DNA from: JAMXLO01 sp963819855
GTDB taxonomy: Bacteria; Pseudomonadota; Alphaproteobacteria; Acetobacterales; Acetobacteraceae
DNA: 64,000 bases
Direction: 5' to 3'
Assembly (NCBI GenBank): GCA_963819855.1
Contig: CAWFYC010000027.1
Coordinates: 1 to 64,000 of the forward strand
Below are positions 36,059 to 43,724 of this stretch, piece by piece. The notes under the pieces were generated by a model that saw nothing but the letters and a program-made list of their open reading frames with translations, had not been told where the DNA came from and ran no database searches. Position numbers and translations under genes: made by a program. Numbering within the stretch: the stretch's first letter is position 1; every line of letters begins with the position of its first letter.

Positions 36059-36883
36059 ATGACTGACAGCACGGAACTGCTGCGTGCTCGTTTCGGTACC
36101 GATCTGCCGAATGTCGACGTGCCGCCGGCCGTGGCGCCGCTGCTCGATCGCCGGGTGACGCGCCGCTACACCGAGCAGCCAGTTCCCGACACCCTCCTCG
36201 ACGCGCTGCTCGCCGCCGCGCAGTCGGCGCCGACCAAGTCCGATCTGCAGCAATACTCGATCGTGGTGATGCGCGACGCCGCACGGATCAAGCAGATCGC
36301 CGATTGGATCGGCACCATGGATTGGATCGCCACCGCGCCGGTGTTCCTGATGTGGTGTGGCGACATGCGGCGCAATCAGCGCCTGTGCGAGCAGCACGGC
36401 ATGCCGCACGCCAACAACAATCTCGACACCTTTCTCAACACCGCGGTCGATTGCACGCTGGCGATGGGACAGTTCATCGCCGCCGCGGAAGCCATCGGTC
36501 TTGGCACCTGTCCGATCAGCTATGTGCGCAGCCACATCGAACGCGTCACGCCGCTGCTGTCGCTGCCGCCTGGTGTATATCCGGTTTCCGGTCTCTCGGT
36601 CGGCTGGCCGGTGTTCCGCCGCCCGGTGTCGATGCGCCTTCCTCCATCGGTCGTGGTGCATCGCGAGCGCTACGACGAGGTCGGGCAAGACGCTGCGATC
36701 CGCGGCTACGACGAACGCCGCCGCGCGCGCGAACCGGTGGCGGCCGGCAGCCTGAAGAACAACGACGTCTATCCGCCGCGCGAGGGAGTCGGCTGGAGCG
36801 AGAACGTCGCGCGTCAGCTTTCTGTGCCGGAGCGCTTCGGCTTCGCCGCCTACCTCAGGACGCGGGGGTTCGATCTTGCCTGA
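36059..36883 (+). CDS. Nitroreductase family protein
   Basis: This 274-residue FMN oxidoreductase has RRVTRRYTEQPVPDTLLDAL, AAAQSAPTKSDLQQYSIVVM, MGQFIAAAEAIGLGTCPISY and LSVGWPVFRRPVSMRLPP, the usual order of the nitroreductase fold. It reduces nitro, flavin or enone substrates with NAD(P)H. ATG 36059 follows GGCGGAGGTGCGCA. The next gene (NUDIX) starts with a TTG inside its last codons, so both are translated together. Confidence 0.9.
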   Translation: MTDSTELLRARFGTDLPNVDVPPAVAPLLDRRVTRRYTEQPVPDTLLDALLAAAQSAPTKSDLQQYSIVVMRDAARIKQIADWIGTMDWIATAPVFLMWCGDMRRNQRLCEQHGMPHANNNLDTFLNTAVDCTLAMGQFIAAAEAIGLGTCPISYVRSHIERVTPLLSLPPGVYPVSGLSVGWPVFRRPVSMRLPPSVVVHRERYDEVGQDAAIRGYDERRRAREPVAAGSLKNNDVYPPREGVGWSENVARQLSVPERFGFAAYLRTRGFDLA

Positions 36884-37532
36884 AGACCACGTCCACCGCG
36901 CACCACTGATCGATCAACAGACTCCGCCGCGGCCGCGCGCGGTTCGCCCGCGGCACGCCGCGAGTTTGGTCGTCTATCGCGGCGACGCCGATGCTGTCTC
37001 GATGCTGATGGGCATGCGCGGCGCGAAGCATCGCTTCATGCCGAACCGCCTGGTGTTTCCCGGTGGCGCGGTGGATCGCGCCGACCTCGAGGCGCCGTCC
37101 GCAACGCCGCTGTCGCCGCACACCGAGCACCTGTTGCGCAAGAATGCCAACGCCAGGCTGGCACACGGTCTGGGCATCGCCGCCGCGCGCGAACTGCACG
37201 AGGAGACCGGGCTATCGCTCGGCGCGCCGCCGCATCTGCACGTGCTGCATCTCTTGGCGCGCGCCGTCACGCCGCCGCCGAGCCCGATCCGGTTCAACGC
37301 GCGGTTCTTTGTGGTGGATGCGCGCCACGTCAGCGGCACGCTGGGCGGCGATGGCGAACTGGAGGGGCTGCGCTTCTATGCGATGCAGGAGGCGCTGGCA
37401 CTCGATCTGGCGATGCCGACGCGGCGTGTGCTGGATCGGCTGCGGCTGTGGCTTGCGTTGGACGAAGCGGAGCGGGCAGCGCAGACCCACTCCCCGGTGA
37501 TGCTGCACGACCGCGGCTGGCGGATGGAGTAG
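36876..37532 (+). CDS. NUDIX hydrolase
   Basis: This 218-residue protein has the Nudix box split as NRLVFPGGAVDR and AAARELHEETGLSLG (REL.EE.G). It belongs to the long type, with an insertion between strand and helix, seen in NUDT19-like and RppH-unlike groups. It cleaves nucleoside diphosphate-linked compounds; the exact one is unknown. The start is a TTG at 36876 that overlaps the nitroreductase stop by eight bases; no ATG fits the conserved N terminus. Confidence 0.87.
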   Translation: MPEDHVHRAPLIDQQTPPRPRAVRPRHAASLVVYRGDADAVSMLMGMRGAKHRFMPNRLVFPGGAVDRADLEAPSATPLSPHTEHLLRKNANARLAHGLGIAAARELHEETGLSLGAPPHLHVLHLLARAVTPPPSPIRFNARFFVVDARHVSGTLGGDGELEGLRFYAMQEALALDLAMPTRRVLDRLRLWLALDEAERAAQTHSPVMLHDRGWRME

Positions 37533-37535
37533 GGC

Positions 37536-37628
37536 GATGGGTTTCGCTGCGCTCTACCCATCCTACGGGGGCTACGGTACCGCATGGGCGCCAACTGGTA
37601 GGATGGGTAGAGCGCAGCGAAACCCATC
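37536..37628. repeat. Palindromic interspersed repeat, copy 3
   Basis: This is 93 bp with the same arms as copy 1 (GATGGGTTTCGCTGCGCTCT left, complement right) but a longer, different loop. It lies between the convergent NUDIX and MBL genes, directly after the NUDIX stop, where it could terminate transcription in both directions. The flank shared by copies 1 and 2 is absent. Confidence 0.87.
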
Positions 37629-37656
37629 GGCGCCGCCGATCCCGATCATGGTTACG

Positions 37657-38490
37657 TCACGCCGCGGTCCACATCTCGCCTTCGCGCCGTACCTTGCCTT
37701 CCGCCTCCAGCTTCAACAGATGTGCCAGCACGTTGCGCTCGGCGGCGCGGCGCAGGCGCGGATGCACCTGCGAATACAGGGTGTCCATCAGCACATAAGT
37801 GCCGGCCGGTCCGTCCGCCAGCTTCCGCTGGATCGCCTGCTCGCGCATCACGCGGTGCGTCAGCATCTCGCGCACCAGATTGCGCGGTTCCGGCAACAGC
37901 GGCCCGTGGCCCGGCAGGAACGCATCGTCGTCGCGGTCCAGCAGCCGCCGCAGGCTGGCGAAGTAGTCCGCCATGACACCGTCCGGCGGGCTGACCACGC
38001 TGGTGGACCACGACATCACGTGATCGGCGCTGAACAGCACTGCGGTGCCGTCGCGCGCCGGCAGCGCCAGGCACAGATGATCCGACGCATGGCCTGGCGT
38101 GTGGATCGCCGTCATGCCGGCAATCCGGTCGCCGTCCGCCAGCTTGATGTCCGCGTTGAAGCCGTCGCTCCCGCTGTCGCGAAAACCGACGGTGGGCGCG
38201 CCGGTGGCCTGCTGCAATGCCGGCACCGCGCCGACATGGTCGTGATGCGTGTGGCTCACCAGGATCAGCGCGACGTTCGGGCCGGTGGCGCGCAGGATCG
38301 CCTCGACATGTTCCGGATGCTCCTCCGGGCCAGGGTCCAGCACCGCGATGCCGTCCGGCGTGTCGATCAGGTAGGTGTTGGTGCCGTAATAGGTCATCGG
38401 CCCTGGATTGGCGGCGACGATCCGCGAGATGCCGGGCATCACCGGCAGGACCGCGCCGCGTTGGGGCTCTGGTTCGGTCAGGAAGGGCAT
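37657..38490 (-). CDS. MBL-fold metallo-hydrolase
   Basis: This 277-residue metallo-beta-lactamase-fold protein has NTYLIDTPDGIAVLDPGPEE, the metal motif ILVSHTHHDHVGAVPALQ (HxHHDH form), TAIHTPGHASDHLCLAL and VLFSADHVMSWSTSV. The C-terminal helical domain (VLAHLLKLEAEGKVRREGE) resembles LACTB2-like enzymes, which are nucleases or thioester hydrolases. It converges on the NUDIX gene. No ribosome site is evident upstream of ATG 38490. Confidence 0.9.
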   Translation of the reverse strand: MPFLTEPEPQRGAVLPVMPGISRIVAANPGPMTYYGTNTYLIDTPDGIAVLDPGPEEHPEHVEAILRATGPNVALILVSHTHHDHVGAVPALQQATGAPTVGFRDSGSDGFNADIKLADGDRIAGMTAIHTPGHASDHLCLALPARDGTAVLFSADHVMSWSTSVVSPPDGVMADYFASLRRLLDRDDDAFLPGHGPLLPEPRNLVREMLTHRVMREQAIQRKLADGPAGTYVLMDTLYSQVHPRLRRAAERNVLAHLLKLEAEGKVRREGEMWTAA

Positions 38491-38857
38491 TGCGTTCCTC
38501 GGTATGGTCGGCCGCCATAGTGGCAGCAGATGCTGCGGTGCGCCAATCCCCCGGTGCGTTCGGCGGTAATAACGAGTGGCTCAAACGGAGAACTACTGAC
38601 GTAGAGTTTTCGCGCGTGTCACATCATTGCGTCAGTCAGCAGCAGCAGTGGCGATGCTGTACGAGCGTTTCAGGTCATGAAGGATTGAGCCAGACCCGAT
38701 CAGTCATGCTGCCCGAGCCCAGACCACCCTGGCGTTTCCTGCATGCTGACGACCGGCGACGCACCCGCATCGGGTTACATACAGACAAGAATTGGGACAT
38801 GACGCCGCCATCCGTCACCATCTACACCGACAGGCAGTTGAGCCTGGAGGATTAACA
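38491..38857. other. Intergenic, no firm gene
   Basis: A short plus frame from ATG 38799 (TPPSVTIYTDRQLSLED, stop at 38855) ends just before the next small ORF but has no ribosome site. Nothing else is seen. Confidence 0.25.
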
Positions 38858-38914
38858 ATGTCTCGCGCCCTCCGCCGCATGCTGCGGTGGTTGGATTTTC
38901 ATTTCGGATCGTGA
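38858..38914 (+). CDS. 18-residue ORF with strong ribosome site (possible leader)
   Basis: ATG 38858 lies 7 bases after a clear GGAGG. It encodes MSRALRRMLRWLDFHFGS and stops at 38912-38914, one base before a TTG that opens the 63-residue membrane protein. A basic, amphipathic peptide like this could be a leader for coupled translation of the next gene or a functional micro-protein. The evidence is the ribosome site and the spacing only. Confidence 0.35.
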   Translation: MSRALRRMLRWLDFHFGS

Positions 38915-38915
38915 C

Positions 38916-39107
38916 TTGACCAAGCCGAGCAATTCACGTTTCGCGCGGCCGGCGGCGACGCTGTTCATGTTCCTGACCGGCCTGGAGTTGGTCTTTGCCG
39001 GCTCGGGCGCGGTTGATTTGCTGATCGGGCGCTGGGCGCAGGGCACAGCGCTGCTCGCGATCGGCGCAGCCGGGTTGTTCGGTGTCGTGGTGGCAGCGTC
39101 GCGATGA
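38916..39107 (+). CDS. Small two-helix membrane protein (63 aa)
   Basis: The TTG start at 38916 lies one base after the stop of the 18-residue ORF. The protein starts TKPSNSRFARPAATLFMF and has two hydrophobic segments, LFMFLTGLELVFAGSGAV and ALLAIGAAGLFGVVVAAS, joined by a short GRW loop. It has no ribosome site of its own and probably depends on re-initiation. No family is recognised. Confidence 0.4.
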   Translation: MTKPSNSRFARPAATLFMFLTGLELVFAGSGAVDLLIGRWAQGTALLAIGAAGLFGVVVAASR

Positions 39108-39347
39108 GCGCGGTAGGGGAACCTGTGTTGCGGACCCAGATCGCCATCGTCGGGCGGCGCTCGCGTCGCTCGGTGTGATCAGTCGGCGTTTCGCCGGCAC
39201 AGCCGCGCGATAGCTTCGCTGCATCGGGCGCGAGCGAAACACGAGCTGTTAAGATCAAGATTGCCATTGCTACTCGGATGAATTTTCACCAATTGCTTTG
39301 GTCCGCGCTCTCGCAGGAAACTCGCGCTGCTGTCAGGAGTACACGCG

Positions 39348-39452
39348 ATGAGGACCTGCAAGCTCGAACTCTTACTGCAAGCGGCGCACTACACGTTGCT
39401 CGCCGAGCGAGCCGCGCAGACACCAGACGCGCGGGATGAGAACGGGAGGTAG
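39348..39452 (+). CDS. Possible 34-residue small protein
   Basis: ATG 39348 follows CAGGAG at a good distance. The peptide MRTCKLELLLQAAHYTLLAE then RAAQTPDARDENGR has an amphipathic helix and an acidic tail. There is no homologue I can name. It lies alone between unannotated stretches. Confidence 0.3.
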   Translation: MRTCKLELLLQAAHYTLLAERAAQTPDARDENGR

Positions 39453-39523
39453 CCGGATCGATCCACTCTAGTCGGACCAGGTTGCCGTGGTGTTGCCAGC
39501 GCCGTGATTGGGTCCGCGCTCCG

Positions 39524-39745
39524 TCACGCTTTCAATCTCGCGCCCCTCACGGATCGGCGGATCAGCCCCCAAAAGCTGCCGCCGGTTATCATGCCGATGA
39601 CGTAAACCGCCGCGACAAGAAAGGCGAGCGGTGTGCGAACGCTGAACCAGACGAAGTCCAGGCTGACGATTTCCATGTTCTCCAGCGCGAAGACCAATGT
39701 CACCGCAGCCAATATGCAAACGACCGCAAGGTATAGCCATCGCAT
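39524..39745 (-). CDS. LapA-domain (DUF1049) membrane protein
   Basis: This 73-residue protein has two transmembrane helices: YLAVVCILAAVTLVFALENM and LAFLVAAVYVIGMITGGSFW, with VSLDFVWFSVRTP between and a basic tail LIRRSVRGARLKA. This is the LapA/YciS layout, an inner-membrane protein linked with lipopolysaccharide assembly in enterobacteria. ATG 39745 was preferred because the hydrophobic helix begins just after it. Confidence 0.8.
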   Translation of the reverse strand: MRWLYLAVVCILAAVTLVFALENMEIVSLDFVWFSVRTPLAFLVAAVYVIGMITGGSFWGLIRRSVRGARLKA

Positions 39746-39924
39746 GGTGTCGTCTCCTCGAGCGCTGATGCGCTCCGTCATACGGACGGTATGATGGTAT
39801 GTCGAGCTTGCTTACGTCGTGACGCCGGCGCGGCTAGGCGATCATTCCATCCCTGCACTGCATGGCAGGCCTTGAACGCTGCCTGCCCTCCTGCCAAAAC
39901 CCGTGCGACCAGCGGGGAACCACC

Positions 39925-40140
39925 TTGAAGACACCAAAGACCCTGAGCGAAGGCCAGCGCGCCTACGAGGCGAAGCGTGCGGCGAAGGCCGGCGTGAACC
40001 TGGACAAATGGCTCGCGAGCAAGCAGCGCCAGCAGGAGGCCGACGCGCGCGCCAGGGAGAAGGCAGCCGAACCCGTCAAGCCGGCGAAGAAGCCCGGCCT
40101 GCTCGCACGTCTGCTGGAGCGCGCGCACAAGCCATTATAG
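39925..40140 (+). CDS. Short basic, helical protein of unknown function
   Basis: This 71-residue protein from TTG 39925 (after GCGGGGAACCACC) reads KTPKTLSEGQRAYEAKRAAK, AGVNLDKWLASKQRQQEADA, then a Lys/Pro-rich link and GLLARLLERAHKPL. It is highly charged and helical and may bind nucleic acid. The core EGQRAYEAKRAAKAG.LDKWL is conserved in related genomes as I remember it. The earlier ATG 39862 gives an unlikely Cys-rich start. The DUF429 gene follows 6 bp later. Confidence 0.55.
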   Translation: MKTPKTLSEGQRAYEAKRAAKAGVNLDKWLASKQRQQEADARAREKAAEPVKPAKKPGLLARLLERAHKPL

Positions 40141-40146
40141 CCCGTC

Positions 40147-41100
40147 ATGGCGTTGCGTGAGCATAGCGCAACGATCGTCGCGCACGCGGACTGGAGCGTC
40201 GACCCGCGCAAGCGCTGGGTGGCGGTGGCGCGACGCGACGCTGGGGTGTGGCGGCTGGCCGCGCCGACGCCGGTGGGCGAGGTGCCGACGTTTCTCGAAC
40301 GACTGCGCGCGGCGGCCGCGGGCGGTGCGGTGGCGCTCGGGGTCGATCTGCCGATCGGCCTGCCGCGTGCCTATGCGGCCCGACTGCCGGAGCGGGATTT
40401 CCTGCATTTCCTGACCACGACCGCGACGCGGCCGGATTTCTTCCAGGTCTGTGCCACGCTGGCCGAGGTTGCGCCGGGCCGGCCGTTCTATCCGGCGCGC
40501 GGCGTGCTCGGGATGACGCGGGCGGCACATGCAACGGCACTCGGGCTGGACGATGCCGCCGCGCTGTCGCGCGCCTGCGACCGGGCGACGGCGGAGCGGC
40601 CAGCGGGCGCGCCGCTGTTCTGGACGCTGGGGGCGAACCAGGTGGGCAAGGCAGCGATCGCGGCGTGGCAGGCAATGCTGCTGCCGGCGCTCGCCGGCGG
40701 TGACAAGGTCGGAATCTGGCCCTTCGCAGGCGCCTACCGGGCGTTGTTGGCGCCGGGCGCTGTGGCGCTGGCCGAGACCTATCCCGCCGAGGCGCTGCGC
40801 CATCTCGGGATGCGGCTGAGGGGCAGCAAACGTCGGCAGGCCGACCGGGCGGCGGTCGCGAACCAGCTCGGCGCGGCGATGGCAGCGTTGGCAGTGTTGC
40901 CAGATCGTGCCCTTCAGCAGGCGGCGACCGACGGCTTCGGCAGCGACGCCGCCGGCGAGGACCGGTTCGATTGCGTCCTTGGCGTGCTGTGCGTGCTGAA
41001 TGTGCTGGCGGGCAATCGCCCCGACACCGCGCCGGCCGATCCGTGGATCCGCCGCTGGGAGGGCTGGGTGCTGGGTCAGACCGCACTGCCGGTGGGATAA
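40147..41100 (+). CDS. DUF429-type protein (predicted RNase H-like fold)
   Basis: This 317-residue protein starts AHADWSVDPRKRWVAVARRD and has VALGVDLPIGLPRAYAARLP, AETYPAEALRHLGMRL and EDRFDCVLGVLCVLNV. Asp in the first strand, in GVDLPIG, Glu in ETYP and Asp in DRFDC fit the acidic cluster of an RNase H-like fold as described for DUF429. The activity is not established for this family. An inverted repeat (GGTAACC/GGTTACC, 41142-41162) follows. Confidence 0.8.
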   Translation: MALREHSATIVAHADWSVDPRKRWVAVARRDAGVWRLAAPTPVGEVPTFLERLRAAAAGGAVALGVDLPIGLPRAYAARLPERDFLHFLTTTATRPDFFQVCATLAEVAPGRPFYPARGVLGMTRAAHATALGLDDAAALSRACDRATAERPAGAPLFWTLGANQVGKAAIAAWQAMLLPALAGGDKVGIWPFAGAYRALLAPGAVALAETYPAEALRHLGMRLRGSKRRQADRAAVANQLGAAMAALAVLPDRALQQAATDGFGSDAAGEDRFDCVLGVLCVLNVLAGNRPDTAPADPWIRRWEGWVLGQTALPVG

Positions 41101-41141
41101 AGAGATGGCGCGCCCCGCAGGACGCGCCCAAGGTTGCTTTC

Positions 41142-41162
41142 GGTAACCAGCATACGGTTACC
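41142..41162. terminator. 7-bp inverted repeat between DUF429 and PRT genes
   Basis: GGTAACC and GGTTACC pair perfectly across a 7-base loop, 41 bp after the DUF429 stop and 34 bp before the next start. It could be a weak terminator or an operator for the next gene. Confidence 0.4.
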
Positions 41163-41196
41163 TGACCCAGGATAAATTGACAAGTCGCAAGAACAC

Positions 41197-42147
41197 ATGA
41201 CGACAAGTGGTTGGAAAGGTCTGGACACCGGCCGCATGCCGGTGTTCCTCGGTTACGACCAGACCGAGCGGATGATCGCCGCGTTGCTGGACCGCGCCCA
41301 GCAGTGGCAGCCCGATCATGTGGTCGGCGTCGCGCGCGGCGGGCTGGTGCCGGCGACCATGGCCGCCGGCATTCTGGCGCTGCCGCTGGCGATGATCGGC
41401 TTCGAGCGGACCAGCGGATCGGCGCAGTGGATCGGCACGCCGGCGGGCGGCCACCGCGTTCTGCTGGTCGATGACGGATGTAGCACCGGCCGTACCATGG
41501 ACGCGGTGCGCGCGGCGTTGCTGCGTGAGGGGCGGGAATGCCTGACGCTGGCGGTGGTGCACGATCCCGACGTGACGCAGTACGTGCCGGACCTGTCGCA
41601 CGCGATGCGCTCGCTGTGGCGGTTTCCCTGGGAGCGCGGCGAGGCGACGCCGGCCGGCCGTGCGCTGCGCGCCACCGGTGCGGGGCCGGATCGGGCGACC
41701 GAACTGCCGTTCTATGGCCTCGACCTCGACGGTGTGTTCCTGCCCGACGTGCCGGATGCGGTGTACCAGGCGGACATCGCCGAGGCGGTGCGCCGGCGGC
41801 ACGGCCTGGTGCCGTTTCCCACCCTGCCCTTCTTCGCGCCGGAGCGCGCCGTGGTGATCACTGGCCGGCCCGAAGAGGACCGCGAACGCACGCAGGCCTG
41901 GCTGACGCGGTGGGGCCATGGGGTGCTGCCGCTGGAATGCCGCCCGGCCGACGTGCCGCACACTCCCGACGCGGTGGCGCGCCACAAGGCGGAGACGGCG
42001 ACACGCTGGGGCTGCACGCATTTCGTCGAAAGCGATGCCGAACAGGCGCTGCGCGTCGCGGCGCATGCGCCCCATCTGGTGGTGAGTTGGTGGTCGGCCA
42101 CGGATGCGCGAGCCTGGCTGATCGGCGTGGCGGCGCAGCCGCTTTGA
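41197..42147 (+). CDS. Phosphoribosyltransferase fused to HAD-like domain
   Basis: This 316-residue two-domain protein has an N-terminal type I phosphoribosyltransferase: VVGVARGGLVPATMAAGILA and the PRPP loop VLLVDDGCSTGRTMDAVRAA. The C-terminal part resembles a HAD phosphatase: GLDLDGVFLPDVPDAVYQAD (motif I DLDG), VVITGRPEEDRERTQAWL (motif II) and THFVESDAEQAL. A PRT joined to a phosphatase could act on a base and its nucleotide in salvage. Such fusions are known, but the substrate is open. Confidence 0.85.
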   Translation: MTTSGWKGLDTGRMPVFLGYDQTERMIAALLDRAQQWQPDHVVGVARGGLVPATMAAGILALPLAMIGFERTSGSAQWIGTPAGGHRVLLVDDGCSTGRTMDAVRAALLREGRECLTLAVVHDPDVTQYVPDLSHAMRSLWRFPWERGEATPAGRALRATGAGPDRATELPFYGLDLDGVFLPDVPDAVYQADIAEAVRRRHGLVPFPTLPFFAPERAVVITGRPEEDRERTQAWLTRWGHGVLPLECRPADVPHTPDAVARHKAETATRWGCTHFVESDAEQALRVAAHAPHLVVSWWSATDARAWLIGVAAQPL

Positions 42148-42166
42148 GGCGTTCACGGAGGCCGCT

Positions 42167-42736
42167 GTGGAGATCACGACACGTGACCTGGTGACCGTGT
42201 TGCATGGCATGGGCTTCGGCGCCCTGTTCATGCTGGCCTTTTCCGGAGCAATCGGAGAGGTCTATCGCATGTCCTCGGCTGCGGCGCCAACGCAGCGGAC
42301 GAACCGCGAGCAGACCATGCTGGCGGTCTACCTGATCGGCATGGTGGTTCTGGCGTGGCTTGCGGTGTTGTCCGGAGCCTACATCGTCTATCCCTGGTAT
42401 CGCGCCGTGCCGCCCGCGGGTGTCACCGATCTGGCCGAATATCCGCGCCGATTGCTGCTCTCGAGCGGCAGGACCTCCGAGTGGCACAATGTCGGGATGG
42501 AGTGGAAGGAGCACGTGTCCTGGCTTGCTCCGATCGCCATGACGATGGTTGCGTATGTCACGCTGAAGTATCGACGTGCGGTCACCCGCCCGCGGCCAAT
42601 GCGGACCGCGGTGCTTGGCTTTGCCGTGGCAGCGTTCGTTGCCACCGGGATCGCCGGCGCCTTCGGGGCCTTCCTTAACAAATACGCGCCGGTGCGCGGC
42701 GGTTCCGTGATCGTCCTGATGGAGAGCGAGAAATGA
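42167..42736 (+). CDS. Four-helix membrane protein, possibly heme-binding
   Basis: This 189-residue protein begins at GTG 42167 after ACGGAGG. Four hydrophobic segments are seen: VLHGMGFGALFMLAFSGAIG, MLAVYLIGMVVLAWLAVLSG, HVSWLAPIAMTMVAYVTLKY and VLGFAVAAFVATGIAGAFGA. His residues sit at the start of helix 1 and helix 3 (WKEHVSW), as in some b-type heme proteins. A hydrophilic loop with YPWYRAVPP and a Glu/Trp-rich stretch lies between. The family is not recognised. Its stop overlaps the ATG of the next membrane gene. Confidence 0.7.
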   Translation: MEITTRDLVTVLHGMGFGALFMLAFSGAIGEVYRMSSAAAPTQRTNREQTMLAVYLIGMVVLAWLAVLSGAYIVYPWYRAVPPAGVTDLAEYPRRLLLSSGRTSEWHNVGMEWKEHVSWLAPIAMTMVAYVTLKYRRAVTRPRPMRTAVLGFAVAAFVATGIAGAFGAFLNKYAPVRGGSVIVLMESEK

Positions 42737-43095
42737 GCACGGCGCAGCCCCGTCGTGGCGACGGAACGGAAACGAACTCATTGCCGAACGGGCCGGCGGC
42801 CGCCGCCATTCTAGCCGCCGGCATCGGTTGCGGGACACTCGGCATCCTGGCGTTCGCCGGCGACGCGTCGGACAGCATCGGCCACGCGCTGAATATCTAT
42901 AATCCGACCGGAACACTTTCTGGCGTCACCACGGGGGCGATCATCGTCTGGCTCGTGGCTTGGTGGGTGCTGAGCCGCCTATGGCGCACGCGAACGGTTG
43001 CCATGGGCGGGGTCAATGTCGCCGCGTTCGCCCTGCTGGCGGTGGGTTTCCTGCTGACGTTCCCGCCATTCATGGACCTGCTGCAGGGCAAGTAG
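42733..43095 (+). CDS. Three-helix membrane protein of unknown function
   Basis: This 120-residue protein has three predicted helices: AAAILAAGIGCGTLGILAFA, TTGAIIVWLVAWWVLSRLW and VAAFALLAVGFLLTFPPFMD. It overlaps the previous gene by four bases (ATGA), so the two are probably subunits of one complex. It converges on the hemerythrin-like gene nine bases later. It lies next to cytochrome genes, which suggests a respiratory or redox role (inference). Confidence 0.7.
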   Translation: MSTAQPRRGDGTETNSLPNGPAAAAILAAGIGCGTLGILAFAGDASDSIGHALNIYNPTGTLSGVTTGAIIVWLVAWWVLSRLWRTRTVAMGGVNVAAFALLAVGFLLTFPPFMDLLQGK

Positions 43096-43104
43096 TCGCC
43101 GGGC

Positions 43105-43656
43105 CTATTGGCCGGCCTGCAGCTTCAGCCTCACGTAGTCGCCGATGACGATGGCCATCGGCTCCCCGATCTCGGAGTCGTTCAGCGAATCGGCGACCGC
43201 TGACTGGGCGAAGGCGAGCGCTTCGGAGTCGCGAGCCGCCCGGGCGGCTGTCGCCAGCGCGTTCATGGCATCCGTGATCTGGGTGTGTTCCTGATAGATC
43301 TGCTCGCGCTCTGCCTTGACGCGGTCGGCCATGGCAATCGCCCATTTCATGTCAGGCGTCACCTTCCCATCAGCAAGGTATGGAAGCAGCGTCAGTGGTG
43401 GCAGGATGAACTCATTCTCACGCGCCATGTGCCGCTTGAACAGCTCGAGCGCTTTGCGCGCCGCCACGCCAACCGGTCCGTGCCGACGGCCGAGATTTGT
43501 GAGCTGATCCAGGGTGTCCTGGTGCTCGACGGCTAGCGATTGAGGAATATCGCCCTCGTGCGACGGGGACTGCGCCACGCCGCGCACGGCCACGCCGCAA
43601 ACTGCGATCGCAGCGACGATGAACACGGCTGGTATGGCAATCGCTGGTGACCTCAT
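43105..43656 (-). CDS. Exported hemerythrin-like (HHE) protein
   Basis: This 183-residue protein has an N-terminal signal or anchor (IAIPAVFIVAAIAVCGVAVR). The helical body has AVEHQDTLDQL (Glu44, His45), FKRHMARENEFILPPL (His76, Glu80) and YQEHTQITDAM (His124, Asp129). The spacing E-H, H-x3-E and H-x4-D fits a hemerythrin HHE di-iron bundle. Such proteins bind O2 or NO. That it is exported rather than cytoplasmic is unusual for the family. It diverges from cytochrome c across a palindrome. Confidence 0.65.
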   Translation of the reverse strand: MRSPAIAIPAVFIVAAIAVCGVAVRGVAQSPSHEGDIPQSLAVEHQDTLDQLTNLGRRHGPVGVAARKALELFKRHMARENEFILPPLTLLPYLADGKVTPDMKWAIAMADRVKAEREQIYQEHTQITDAMNALATAARAARDSEALAFAQSAVADSLNDSEIGEPMAIVIGDYVRLKLQAGQ

Positions 43657-43683
43657 GACATTCTCTCCCGGTTCCGGCGAGGA

Positions 43684-43701
43684 TAGGTTACAGCTAACCT
43701 A
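43684..43701. promoter_or_regulatory. Perfect palindromic operator candidate
   Basis: TAGGTTACAGCTAACCTA has perfect 7-base arms around CAGC. It sits in the 68-bp gap between the divergent hemerythrin-like and cytochrome c starts, 23 bases before the cytochrome ATG. A dimeric repressor or activator bound here could control both genes. The arms do not match FNR. Confidence 0.6.
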
Positions 43702-43724
43702 CCGCGGCAACGAGGAGAAGCGAC

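Noticed and set aside
17246..37627. Short ORFs reading MGFAALYPSY in three places
   Set aside because: They are translations of the palindromic repeat, not genes.
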